Source: Bradyrhizobium sp. Ec3.3 | GTDB lineage: Bacteria > Pseudomonadota > Alphaproteobacteria > Rhizobiales > Xanthobacteraceae | Length of the DNA: 64,000 nt | Assembly: GCF_000472925.1 (NCBI RefSeq) | Contig: NZ_AXAS01000030.1 | Location: 62,001 to 126,000, forward strand | Reading direction: 5' to 3' | In this document: positions 16,852 through 24,812 of the stretch, one piece after another | Numbering within the stretch: position 1 is the stretch's first letter | Layout of the letters: each line of letters begins with the position of its first letter | Notes under the pieces: generated by a model | What the model saw: only the letters and a program-made list of their open reading frames with translations | Told to the model about the DNA's origin: nothing | The model's database searches: none | Translations under genes and position numbers: made by a program

Positions 16852-16977
16852 ATGAAGGTCCGTAACTCGCTGAAATCGCTGCGCGGTCGCCACCGTGCCA
16901 ACCGCCTGGTCCGCCGCAAGGGCCGGGTCTATGTGATCAACAAGGTGCAGCGCCGCTTCAAGGCTCGTCAGGGCTGA
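16852..16977 (+). CDS. rpmJ: 50S ribosomal protein bL36, zinc-free form
   Basis: 41 residues, starting MKVRNSLKSLRGRHRANRLV and ending VQRRFKARQG. This is the alphaproteobacterial bL36 that lacks the C-x2-C...C...H zinc ribbon: the protein contains no cysteine. It binds 23S rRNA in the large subunit. The longer open frame around it is rejected, since the conserved protein begins at 16852. It stands alone, not in a ribosomal operon, as is usual for this paralogue. Confidence 0.95.
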   Translation: MKVRNSLKSLRGRHRANRLVRRKGRVYVINKVQRRFKARQG

Positions 16978-17081
16978 GTTCCCTGCCGAGGGCCTTCGCG
17001 CCCCCGCAAGACCACGGTCTCACACGACTTTGACGCCGTCCTTGCTATGCAAGGGCGGCTTTGCGCGTTTACACTTTCACC

Positions 17082-17723
17082 ATGGCAGTGAGATTCTTGT
17101 CCGCGCATTTCCTCCGTCTGGCCGCCTTGCTGGTCGCGCTGACGGTCGTCACCCCCGCTTTCGCGCAGGATGATCCAACCGGTCCGCCCGTGAAGCAGAA
17201 GAAGCTTCCCGAGGCGCCGGCCAAGCTGCCCAAAGTCGACCGCACCAAGAATCTCGATTTCCTGTTCGGTGCGCTGAAGGCCGCGCCCGATGATGTCAGC
17301 GCCAAGCATGTCGAGGCGCGGATCTGGGCGATCTGGCTGCAGACCCCCAGCGATACGGCGGCACTGCTGATGATACGGGCCAAGGCGGCCGTGGACGCTC
17401 AGAAGGTCGACGTCGCGATCAAGCTGCTCGATGCAGTCATCAAGCTCCGCCCCGACTATGTCGAGGCCTGGAACCGGCGTGCCACGCTCTATTACATGCA
17501 GAACGATTACGGCCGGTCGCTCGCTGACATTCGCGAGGTGTTGATCCGGGAGCCGCGCCATTTCGGCGCACTCGCAGGTCTCGGCATGATCATGCAGGAG
17601 ATCGGCGACGAGAAGCGCGCGCTCGATGCCTATCGCAAGGCGCTCGCCATCAACCCGCACCTCGATAAGATCCCGGATCAGGTCAAGTCTCTGACCGAGA
17701 AGGTCGAAGGGCGGGATATCTAG
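17082..17723 (+). CDS. Secreted tetratricopeptide-repeat protein
   Basis: 213 residues. A signal peptide (MAVRFLSAHFLRLAALLVAL, cleaved after AFA) exports it to the periplasm. The mature part starts with a proline/lysine-rich linker and contains about three TPR units, the clearest being PDYVEAWNRRATLYYMQNDY and HFGALAGLGMIMQEIGDEKR, followed by ALDAYRKALAINPHLDKIP. TPRs mediate protein-protein contacts, so it is probably a scaffold for an envelope complex. A TTG upstream is possible, but the ATG at 17082 gives a normal signal peptide. Confidence 0.88.
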   Translation: MAVRFLSAHFLRLAALLVALTVVTPAFAQDDPTGPPVKQKKLPEAPAKLPKVDRTKNLDFLFGALKAAPDDVSAKHVEARIWAIWLQTPSDTAALLMIRAKAAVDAQKVDVAIKLLDAVIKLRPDYVEAWNRRATLYYMQNDYGRSLADIREVLIREPRHFGALAGLGMIMQEIGDEKRALDAYRKALAINPHLDKIPDQVKSLTEKVEGRDI

Positions 17724-17856
17724 CCTCAACTCGATGTTGTTTTGAGCGACTGCGGAGCGCGGCCGTTAACCACGCGTCGAGCAGCCTCGCGGCGAGGGGA
17801 TGTTTTTCCCACGCCGCCGGGATTAGCTGCACGGCAGCTACAATCGGAGCTGTGCG

Positions 17857-18117
17857 ATGAAACGCGTGATCCTTGCGGGGGTGTTGTTGCTGGCGTCCGC
17901 AACGGCCTGTCTTGCTGACGGACTGTTCTGGGTGGTGGGCAACCGTGCCACCGGCAAATGCGAGATCGTGACCAGCAATCCCGTCATCATCGGCGACATC
18001 TGGTTCGGCGACGGTCCCTACAAGTCCAGGGCCGACGCCAAGCTTGCGAGGTCGACGATCCGTGCCTGTCCGAGGCCCGACCCCGACGAAGACAAGGACG
18101 GCGGCAACGCGGACTAG
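17857..18117 (+). CDS. Small secreted hypothetical protein
   Basis: 86 residues. The signal peptide starts MKRVILAGVLLLASATACLA, cleaved before DGLFW. The short mature domain (FWVVGNRATGKCEIVTSNPV and IWFGDGPYKSRADAKLA) is recognisable as a recurrent small rhizobial secreted protein, and its tail is acidic. A cysteine pair may form a disulfide. No function is known. It precedes a palindromic repeat that also borders the convergent small gene. Confidence 0.75.
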   Translation: MKRVILAGVLLLASATACLADGLFWVVGNRATGKCEIVTSNPVIIGDIWFGDGPYKSRADAKLARSTIRACPRPDPDEDKDGGNAD

Positions 18118-18124
18118 GTTCGCT

Positions 18125-18254
18125 AGAGCATGATCCGGAAAGTGTGAAGCGGGTTTTCCCTCGCGACAAACGCGGAACGCGTTTGCGCGGAGATCATGCT
18201 CGAACAATAACCTAAAGCGCGATGACGATTCACCCCAATCTCATCGCGCTTTAG
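18125..18254. repeat. Palindromic repeat of the AGCATGATCCGG family
   Basis: The element starts GAGCATGATCCGGAAAGTG and contains GATCATGCTC as the returning arm. It ends with a separate stem TAAAGCGCGATGA/TCATCGCGCTTTA, whose right arm is 18241-18253. A second copy lies at 38217-38315. Its right end provides the stop codon of the small minus-strand gene at 18251, and it may serve as a two-way terminator. Confidence 0.88.
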
Positions 18255-18433
18255 TGCAGGATGTGGTCGCCGCGTTCGACGATGCTCCGGTCCGCGGCAG
18301 CGGCATAGAGTTTTGCAAGCTCGGCTTCGAGATGCTCGTTGATCAGGAGCAGCGCGCGTACCGCGCCGCGCAGATCACCACTGCAGCTCGCAACGATCTC
18401 GTCGATCGCAGCATCTTTTGATCGCAGACTCAT
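18251..18433 (-). CDS. Small hypothetical protein, 60 residues
   Basis: The ATG at 18433 has a GGAGG site (about 10-base spacing), so this is the likely start. The protein is acidic and helical (EIVASCSGDLRGAVRALLLI, then NEHLEAELAKLYA), with no signal or membrane segment. The last codons and the TAA stop lie inside the palindromic repeat, so the C-terminus may have been shaped by repeat insertion. No family recognised with confidence. Confidence 0.65.
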   Translation of the reverse strand: MSLRSKDAAIDEIVASCSGDLRGAVRALLLINEHLEAELAKLYAAAADRSIVERGDHILH

Positions 18434-18735
18434 CGAAAAAACCTCCAATCCAAAACAGAACAATCTGCCGGTCTTTCCCGCGTTCCTGTGGATTGCGTGG
18501 AGGATCGGCGCCCACCCGCGCTTAAGAGGTGGAACCGACCGTGGCGATTATATGGACGTGGCGATGACGGCCGCATGAACTGTCGCGGTTGGCCGCATGC
18601 TTTCAGGCGGCCATTGATTTTATTGATATTTTCCAAAGTTGAATTCTATTGATATCCACAGGCCGGGACCGTCAGCGGGACCCAAAGCCCGCGCCCCGAA
18701 AAGAAACCGCCGGACCTTGAGACCGTAACTGCCAT
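18434..18735. other. Intergenic region, nothing recognised
   Basis: 302 bases between divergent genes. It includes an AT-rich tract (about 18596-18660) unusual for this genome, which may be promoter DNA for the downstream hydrolase. No gene, dyad or RNA is evident. Confidence 0.4.
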
Positions 18736-19719
18736 GTGCCCTGGATCGCCCGGACCATCTCCATGATCGTAGTTTTCGTCGTGACGGCGCTCGTTGCGCT
18801 TGTCGCCGTCACGCTGGCCGGTGTTTGGGCCGTCGAGCGCGCCTTCCCGCCAAAGGGCGAGATGATCGAGGTCGCCGGTGCAACGCTGCACGTCGTCGAT
18901 CTCGGCCCACGCGATGCTGCCTTGCCGATCGTCATGCTGCATGGCGCGAGCTCGAATCTGGAGGTGATGCGGCGTCCGCTCGGCGACCTTCTCGCCGAAA
19001 AGCATCGCGTGATCCTGATCGATCGTCCCGGCCATGGCTGGAGCACGCGGGCGCGGCTTAAGGATTCGACGGCCGAGGTGCAGGCGCGGATGGTCGACGA
19101 GGCTCTTGCCAGGCTCGGCATCGATCGCGCGGTCTTCGTGGTGCATTCCTGGAGCGGGGCACTCGGTGCGCGGCTTGCGCTCGATCATGCCGATCGTGTC
19201 GCAGGTCTCGTCATGCTGGCACCGGTTACCCATCCCTGGCGCGGCGGCGTCGGGCGCTACAATGAGATCATCGCAACGCCCGTGATCGGCCCGCTGCTCG
19301 CCTACACCATCACGCTGCCGCTCGGCTATTTGCTTGCAACGCCCGGCGCGCGGAACGTCTTCCTGCCGCAGATGATGCCGGACGGCTTCGTGCAGCATTC
19401 CGCGACGCCGCTGCTGCTCCGCCCGCGCGAGTTCATCGCCAATGCCTATGATCTGGTGACGCTGAAGGCGTCGGTGGCCGCGCAAGTCGCGCGCTATGGC
19501 GAGATTTCAGTGCCGACCGTGATCATCGCCGGCGAGCCCGACAAAACGGTGTCCACCAATATCCACGCCCGCCCGTTCGCCGCGACCGTGCCGAATGCGA
19601 AGCTGATCGTGCGGCCCGATCTCGGCCACATGGTGCAGAATGCGGTGCCGGACCTGGTAAGGACCGAGATCGAGGCGCTGATCGCCGCGATCACGTCCGA
19701 GAAGGCGGCCGCCGATTAG
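18736..19719 (+). CDS. Alpha/beta hydrolase, membrane-anchored
   Basis: 327 residues. An N-terminal hydrophobic helix (about 8-32, MIVVFVVTALVALVAVTLAG) probably anchors it in the membrane. The hydrolase fold follows, with the oxyanion region VMLHGASSNL, the strand LIDRPGHGWS, and the nucleophile elbow HSWSGALGARLAL (S in S-W-S-G). An Asp in AGEPDKTVS and the final His in RPDLGHMVQ complete the triad. The substrate is unknown; such proteins are esterases, lipases or C-C hydrolases. The start is uncertain between GTG 18736 and ATG 18763. Confidence 0.9.
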   Translation: MPWIARTISMIVVFVVTALVALVAVTLAGVWAVERAFPPKGEMIEVAGATLHVVDLGPRDAALPIVMLHGASSNLEVMRRPLGDLLAEKHRVILIDRPGHGWSTRARLKDSTAEVQARMVDEALARLGIDRAVFVVHSWSGALGARLALDHADRVAGLVMLAPVTHPWRGGVGRYNEIIATPVIGPLLAYTITLPLGYLLATPGARNVFLPQMMPDGFVQHSATPLLLRPREFIANAYDLVTLKASVAAQVARYGEISVPTVIIAGEPDKTVSTNIHARPFAATVPNAKLIVRPDLGHMVQNAVPDLVRTEIEALIAAITSEKAAAD

Positions 19720-19755
19720 CGGCCGCCAAATCTGGCTGCGTTACGCCTCGTCCCG

Positions 19756-20166
19756 CTACTGCTTGATCTTCCCGTCCTTGTCGAACTGGGAGACGAAGGC
19801 CCAGAGATCGTTGATCTCCTTCTCGTTCTTGATGCCGGCGAACGCCATCTTGGTGCCGGGGATCTTGGCCTTCGGATCCTTGATGTATTCCTTGAACACC
19901 GCCTCGCCCCAGGTGATGCCGGAATTCTTGTTGGCGTCCGAATAGCTGTAGTCCGGCGCGGTGCCGGACTTGCGGCCGTCGAGGCCGTTGAGCTCCGGTC
20001 CGACCTTGTTCTTCGCGCCTTCGCCGATTGCGTGGCAGGCCAGGCACTTGTTGAACGACGTCTTGCCGGCTGCGGCGTCCTGAGCCATCGCTTTGGAAGA
20101 TATGGCGTTGGATGCTGCGGCAGTCATGGCGAGGGCAACCAGCGCGCCGAAAGTCAGTTTTGTCAT
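19756..20166 (-). CDS. Class I cytochrome c, c2/c550-like
   Basis: 136 residues. The signal peptide ends near AMAQD, placing the protein in the periplasm. The haem-binding CLACH is at 41-45, followed by GPELNGLDGRKSG and YSDANKNSGITWGE. GTKMAFAG supplies the axial methionine. This pattern is that of cytochrome c2 and of the CycA-type c550 of bradyrhizobia, which carry electrons to terminal oxidases or nitrate reductases. It is divergent from glcD. Which paralogue it is cannot be said without comparison. Confidence 0.93.
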   Translation of the reverse strand: MTKLTFGALVALAMTAAASNAISSKAMAQDAAAGKTSFNKCLACHAIGEGAKNKVGPELNGLDGRKSGTAPDYSYSDANKNSGITWGEAVFKEYIKDPKAKIPGTKMAFAGIKNEKEINDLWAFVSQFDKDGKIKQ

Positions 20167-20395
20167 AGGATGCTCTTCGTCTCTTCCCGGGGTCAGATTG
20201 AGTGTCGTGGTTTTGGCAGGTCCGGTGCAGGTGGACAAGCCGCGAAAGTTTGACAGGTTTCGCGATAGCAGACTTGCCCCAGAGAGAACTTGCGCTGCAA
20301 CAAAGCAATGCGACCTTCGGAGGACCTACCCAAAGACAGCAAGACATGATTGATTTGGCGGGACAATTTTCTCCGTCGGACGAAGGTTTCGTAAC

Positions 20396-21889
20396 ATGGC
20401 CATCATGATGCCCGCATCCGACCAGGCGGTGCTGGCGCGTCGCAGCGAGATCGTCGCCGCCTTGCGCGCGATCGTTCCCGGTGAAGGTGTGATCGACAAT
20501 GCCGCCGAGATGCGGGTCTATGAGTCCGACGGGCTGACCGCCTACCGGCAGCCGCCGATGGTCGTGGTGCTTCCCGACACCACCGAGCAGGTCTCGCTTG
20601 TCCTGAAATATTGTGCCGAGCACGGTATCAAGGTGGTGCCGCGCGGCTCCGGCACCTCGCTGTCGGGCGGCGCGCTGCCGCTGGAAGACGGCGTGCTCTT
20701 GGGGCTGGGCAAGTTCAAGCGCATCCGCGAGATCGATTTCGACAACCGCGTCGTCGTCACGGAGCCCGGCGTCACCAACCTCGCAATCAGCCAGGCGGTC
20801 GCGCATGCGGGCTTCTACTACGCGCCCGATCCCTCGTCGCAGATTGCCTGCTCGATCGGCGGCAACGTCGCGGAAAATTCCGGCGGCGTGCACTGCCTGA
20901 AATACGGCATGACCACCAACAACGTGCTCGGCTGCGAGATCGTGCTGATGAGCGGCGAGGTCTTGCGCATCGGCGGCAAGGCGGCGGAGAATCCGGGCTA
21001 CGACCTGATGGGCGTCATCACGGGCTCGGAAGGCCTGCTCGGCGTCATCACCGAGATCACGGTGCGCATCCTGCAAAAGCCGGAGACGGCGCGCGCGCTG
21101 ATGGTCGGGTTTGCGCAAGTCGAGGCGGCCGGCGAATGCGTGGCGCGGATCATCGGCGCCGGCATCATCCCCGGCGGCATGGAGATGATGGACAAGCCCG
21201 CGATCCACGCCGCGGAAGCCTTCGTCCATGCCGGCTATCCACTCGACGTGGAAGCGCTCCTGATCATCGAGCTCGACGGTCCCGGCGTCGAGGTCGACGA
21301 GCTGATCAAGCGCGTCGAGACCATCGCGCAGGGCTGCGGCTCGACCACCTGCCAGATCTCGACTTCGGAAGCCGAGCGCAACCTGTTCTGGGCCGGCCGC
21401 AAGGCGGCGTTCCCCGCCGTGGGGCGCATCTCGCCCGACTATCTCTGCATGGACGGGACGATTCCGCGCGGCGCGCTGCCGAAGGCGCTGGCCCGCATCC
21501 GCGAGCTCTCGGAAAAGTACCGGCTCGGCTGCGCCAACGTGTTCCACGCTGGCGACGGCAATCTGCATCCCCTCATTCTCTACGATGCCAACAAGCCCGG
21601 CGAGATCGAGCGCGCCGAGGCGTTCGGCGCCGACATCCTGCGCGCCTGCGTCGAGTTCGGCGGCGTGCTCACCGGCGAGCACGGCGTCGGCATCGAGAAG
21701 CGCGATCTGATGGGTGACATGTTCACCGAGATCGACCTCAACCAGCAGCAGCGACTGAAATGCGCCTTCGACGCGCAGGGCCTGCTCAATCCCGGAAAGG
21801 TGTTCCCGACGCTGCACCGCTGCGCCGAACTCGGCCGCATGCATGTGCATGCGGGCAAGCTGGCGTTTCCGGACATTCCGCGGTTCTGA
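20396..21889 (+). CDS. glcD: Glycolate oxidase subunit GlcD (FAD-binding)
   Basis: 497 residues, full length for GlcD. The FAD-binding type 4 (PCMH) domain runs from about residue 50 to 230, with PRGSGTSLSGGALPLEDGVL and the FAD-contacting NVAENSGGVHCLKYG. The C-terminal FAD-oxidase domain includes NVFHAGDGNLHPLILYD and GVLTGEHGVGIEKRDLM. With GlcE and GlcF it oxidises glycolate (and D-lactate) to glyoxylate, passing electrons to the respiratory chain. Unusually, glcE and glcF do not follow directly but lie 6 kb downstream. A partial, decayed copy of this gene's end is at 23113-23229. Confidence 0.96.
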   Translation: MAIMMPASDQAVLARRSEIVAALRAIVPGEGVIDNAAEMRVYESDGLTAYRQPPMVVVLPDTTEQVSLVLKYCAEHGIKVVPRGSGTSLSGGALPLEDGVLLGLGKFKRIREIDFDNRVVVTEPGVTNLAISQAVAHAGFYYAPDPSSQIACSIGGNVAENSGGVHCLKYGMTTNNVLGCEIVLMSGEVLRIGGKAAENPGYDLMGVITGSEGLLGVITEITVRILQKPETARALMVGFAQVEAAGECVARIIGAGIIPGGMEMMDKPAIHAAEAFVHAGYPLDVEALLIIELDGPGVEVDELIKRVETIAQGCGSTTCQISTSEAERNLFWAGRKAAFPAVGRISPDYLCMDGTIPRGALPKALARIRELSEKYRLGCANVFHAGDGNLHPLILYDANKPGEIERAEAFGADILRACVEFGGVLTGEHGVGIEKRDLMGDMFTEIDLNQQQRLKCAFDAQGLLNPGKVFPTLHRCAELGRMHVHAGKLAFPDIPRF

Positions 21890-21917
21890 GGCCCGGCATG
21901 TCGGTCCAGGTGGCGGC

Positions 21918-23081
21918 ATGACGGATATTCCGGTAGGCACGGCAACGACTGCAGCTGCGGGGGCGCACGCCCCTTCGCGGCTCCTGTTCATCGACAACAT
22001 CCGCTGGTCGATGATCCTGCTCGTGCTGAGCATGCACGCGGCCGACACCTACAGCCCGTTCGGCAATTGGTACTATGTCGATCGGCAGGCAACCGGCTTT
22101 GGCACGGCACTGTTCTTCGGCATCTACCAGAGCTTCCTCCAGGCCTTCTTCATGGCGGTGCTGTTCTTCATCGCCGGTTATTTCGCCGCCGCATCCTGCG
22201 ACCGGAAGGGATTTCTGACTTTCGCTCGCGACCGCTTCGTCCGGCTGGGCCTGCCGACCCTGCTCTACATGTTCGTGATCGGCCCGCTCACGCAGTACTT
22301 CCTGTCACGGACCTGGGGACGTGGTGGCTTCGGCCATCAATGGCTGGTTCATCTCGGAGATGGCGAGTGGCTGTCCGAGACGGGTCCGATGTGGTTCTGC
22401 GCCGTCCTGCTCCTGTTCTCGCTTGCCTACGGCCTGATCCGCCTGTCGGGCTGGCAAGAGCGGACGGTCGCGCTACGTTGGCCGATGGTCATCGCCTTCG
22501 TGATGGTCATGGCGGGGGCCACCTTTGCCGTGCGCATCGTCGTGCAGGCCGGCACCTCGGTGCTCAATGTTCATCCCGGCGACCTGCCGCAATATCTCCT
22601 GATGTTCGTGGCCGGAGCCTATGGCTATCGCGGTAACTGGATGACGGGGCTCGCCGAGGGGGCCTGTCTGCGCTGGGGAGCGCTGGCGCTCGCACTGTCC
22701 GTTCCGCTGTTCGCGGCACTGGTGCTGTTTGGCGGCGGCCTCGAGGGCGAGACTGCGCTCTATTCTGGCGGCTTCAATCTCGTCAGTGCCGGGAAGTGCC
22801 TGTGGGAGGCGCTCGTCTGTGTGGGCATGGGCCTCCTCATGCTGGCCGTCTATCGCCGCCGTTTCGACGTGCAGGGGCCGGTCGCCAAATGGCTCTCGGA
22901 CAACGCGTTCGGCGTCTACCTGATCCACCCGCCGATCCTGATCGGCTTCGCCATGCTCCTGCACGGGCTACCGCTCTTCGCACTCACGAAGGCGCTCCTG
23001 CTGACGATGCTGGCAGCGGTCGGCAGCTTCGCCGTCTCCGCGCTGATCCTGCGGAAGTCGCCGCTGCGCGCGATCATCTAG
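21918..23081 (+). CDS. Acyltransferase family 3 membrane protein
   Basis: 387 residues with about ten membrane helices. The first helix carries the family signature R-x10-H in FIDNIRWSMILLVLSMHAA. This matches integral membrane O-acyltransferases (Acyl_transf_3), which acetylate or succinylate glycans, glucans or lipids. The ATG at 21918 begins 29 bases after glcD. The gene sits between intact glcD and a remnant of a second glcD tail, so it may have arrived with a local rearrangement. It could modify the glycan made by the synthase encoded downstream, but that link is inference. Confidence 0.88.
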   Translation: MTDIPVGTATTAAAGAHAPSRLLFIDNIRWSMILLVLSMHAADTYSPFGNWYYVDRQATGFGTALFFGIYQSFLQAFFMAVLFFIAGYFAAASCDRKGFLTFARDRFVRLGLPTLLYMFVIGPLTQYFLSRTWGRGGFGHQWLVHLGDGEWLSETGPMWFCAVLLLFSLAYGLIRLSGWQERTVALRWPMVIAFVMVMAGATFAVRIVVQAGTSVLNVHPGDLPQYLLMFVAGAYGYRGNWMTGLAEGACLRWGALALALSVPLFAALVLFGGGLEGETALYSGGFNLVSAGKCLWEALVCVGMGLLMLAVYRRRFDVQGPVAKWLSDNAFGVYLIHPPILIGFAMLLHGLPLFALTKALLLTMLAAVGSFAVSALILRKSPLRAII

Positions 23082-23112
23082 GCGCGCGCACCGTGCGAGG
23101 AGATTCTGACAT

Positions 23113-23229
23113 CAGCGGCTGAGATGCGCTTTCGACGCGCAGGACCTGCTCCTGCACCGCTGCGCCGAGCGTGGTCGCATGCACGTACATGCCGGCAGGG
23201 TGGCGTTCCCGTATCTTCCGCGATTTTGA
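23113..23229 (+). pseudogene. Remnant of a second glcD 3' end
   Basis: Translation in one frame gives QRLRCAFDAQDLL, then LHRCAERGRMHVHAG and VAFPYLPRF followed by a stop. This aligns with the final residues of intact GlcD (QRLKCAFDAQGLL, then LHRCAELGRMHVHAG and LAFPDIPRF) at most positions, with an in-frame loss of eight codons (NPGKVFPT). No start codon or remaining domain is present, so it is a 38-codon vestige. It shows that a duplication or insertion split or copied the glcD end. Confidence 0.85.
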
Positions 23230-23231
23230 GT

Positions 23232-23256
23232 GGCGAGAGTCGCCGCGACTCTCGCC
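23232..23256 (+). terminator. Hairpin after the glcD remnant
   Basis: GGCGAGAGTC (23232-23241) and GACTCTCGCC (23247-23256) form a perfect 10-bp stem with a five-base loop, two bases after the remnant stop. There is no strong T-run, so termination is only possible. Confidence 0.5.
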
Positions 23257-23464
23257 GGAACGAGTCTTCATCTCGATCTCCTTTTCCGGGGCCGTACTCT
23301 TCCGGTTTTGACAGCGCTCAATCCAATGTGGTGAAAGCTCGGGAGACATTCTCTCAGTTGCGAATGCGGATTCGTCGATGCGGCAACCCTCGTTGCCAAG
23401 GTTGTCGGTCACTCCGTGCCTCAGGACGCAGTTCGCAAAAAGCTAAGGGCCTCGGCGAACAGCC

Positions 23465-24799
23465 GTGAAACGTTCGTCGGCTCAGACTCGGCGATCAAGG
23501 CGCATTGGAGATCCAGTCGTGTTTCGCTTGCAGATCGAACGTTTCATTCGTAGCCGGATTGTGCGCCGCGCGCTGGCGCTCGGGATCATTGCCCTGAGCG
23601 GATGGGCGCTGTTGCCGTACGTGACCTATCGAATCGCTCCCTCCGCATTCGTCAATGCCGAACTCGTGCGGGTGACGGCGCCGATCGCGGGTCAGCTCTC
23701 GGCCGATCTTCCGCGCAAAGGTGAGTATTTCCAGCGCGCCCGGTTGCTGCCGCTGGTGGAGGCGCGTTCGCCGGATCGACGGCACCTCATGGACCTCGAT
23801 CAGCAGCTGGCCGTGTCCAGCAAGCGCGCCGAGCTCGCGCGTCGGCAATTGGAGGAAATCGCCGAGCTCGATCGCAAGCTCGGCGAGCGCAGCGAGGTCT
23901 ATCGTTTCGGAGTGGTCGCGCGCCTTCGCCACGAGATCGGCGAAACGGAAGCTGAAAAGGGCGGCTGCCTCGCCGAAGCCCGGCAACGCAACGACGTCGC
24001 GGGCCGGATGGAGAGGCTCGTCAGGCTCGGCATCAGCTCGCAGATCCGCTCCGCCGAGGCGCAGGCTTCGCAGGAAGCGACCACAACGCGGTGCCAGATG
24101 GCCGATGAACGCCTCCAGCGCCTCAAGACCGAACTGGAGTCGGCCGAGAAGGGCATCTATCTTCGTGGCGATGCCAATGACGTGCCCTATTCCCAGCAAC
24201 AGCGCGAGCGGCTTGTTCTCCGCCGCCAGGAACTCGAGACAGAGCTGCTGCAAAACAGCTCACGTTCGGCGCAGCTGGCCGGCGAAGTCGCAGAGGAACG
24301 CGCGCGACTTGAGCGTCTCGATCATTACGATCTGACCTTGCCCGCAGCTCACGTGGTCTGGTCGGTCGCAGCCAGCCCCGGCTCGATGGTTACGGAAGGG
24401 CAACCGGTATTCGATTTTGCAGACTGCGAGCACCGATTCATCGCGGTCGAACTACCCGAGCGCGACTTCGAGAAAATCAAGGCCGGAGAGGCGGCCGCCG
24501 TTCGCCTGATTGGCGGCCGGGAGTGGAAGACAGGCCAGGTCCGGCAAGTCCGCGGTTCGGCAGCGCACGCCGATGATCGGCTGCTGGCGGCGCGGGTGCC
24601 GCGACCCGATCCGGGCAGTATTACCGTCGAAATATCGCTTCCGCGCGATGAGACGTCGGCCGACCGCAGTGGCTCCTGCGATATCGGGCGGTTAGCCGAG
24701 GTGCGCTTCGAGCGGAGAGCCGACGGCCTGCTTCGATTGGTCAGCGGGAAGCTGAAATGGCTGACCGCCGGCCTCGAGCCTGACCAGCCATTCCTTTGA
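23465..24799 (+). CDS. HlyD-like membrane-fusion protein of a polysaccharide secretion pair
   Basis: 444 residues. A basic cytoplasmic N-terminus leads to one membrane helix (about 36-56), then a short biotinyl-lipoyl half (VRVTAPIAGQLSADLPRKGE). A long helical coiled-coil hairpin follows (about 105-290, rich in E, R, Q, L), and then the returning half (VVWSVAASPGSMVTEGQPVF) and a beta-barrel domain. This is the HlyD/EmrA architecture. It ends 13 bases before a PilZ-containing glycan synthase, so it probably connects the synthase to the cell exterior. The start could be GTG 23465 or GTG 23520. The order resembles bgsB-bgsA of Sinorhizobium. Confidence 0.85.
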   Translation: MKRSSAQTRRSRRIGDPVVFRLQIERFIRSRIVRRALALGIIALSGWALLPYVTYRIAPSAFVNAELVRVTAPIAGQLSADLPRKGEYFQRARLLPLVEARSPDRRHLMDLDQQLAVSSKRAELARRQLEEIAELDRKLGERSEVYRFGVVARLRHEIGETEAEKGGCLAEARQRNDVAGRMERLVRLGISSQIRSAEAQASQEATTTRCQMADERLQRLKTELESAEKGIYLRGDANDVPYSQQQRERLVLRRQELETELLQNSSRSAQLAGEVAEERARLERLDHYDLTLPAAHVVWSVAASPGSMVTEGQPVFDFADCEHRFIAVELPERDFEKIKAGEAAAVRLIGGREWKTGQVRQVRGSAAHADDRLLAARVPRPDPGSITVEISLPRDETSADRSGSCDIGRLAEVRFERRADGLLRLVSGKLKWLTAGLEPDQPFL

Positions 24800-24812
24800 A
24801 CGACTGATCGCC

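Larger units (their letters stand above)
23082..23464. other. Intergenic region holding glcD remnant and hairpin
   Basis: 383 bases between the acyltransferase and the membrane-fusion protein. It contains the decayed glcD tail (23113-23229), a 10-bp hairpin (23232-23256), and about 200 bases with no recognisable feature. No intact gene is seen here. Confidence 0.6.

Noticed and set aside
18736..19719. Haloalkane dehalogenase identity for the alpha/beta hydrolase because of the dehalogenase nearby
   Set aside because: The nucleophile is Ser (S-W-S-G), not Asp, so a dehalogenase mechanism does not fit.
19691..22048. 785-codon minus-strand open frame over glcD and the cytochrome gene
   Set aside because: It is antisense to unmistakable glcD and its sequence is arginine/histidine/alanine-rich noise; the cytochrome is in another frame.
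21890..23229. Insertion sequence carrying the acyltransferase
   Set aside because: No transposase or terminal inverted repeats are seen; the only duplicated sequence is the glcD tail, so a duplication or recombination event is preferred.
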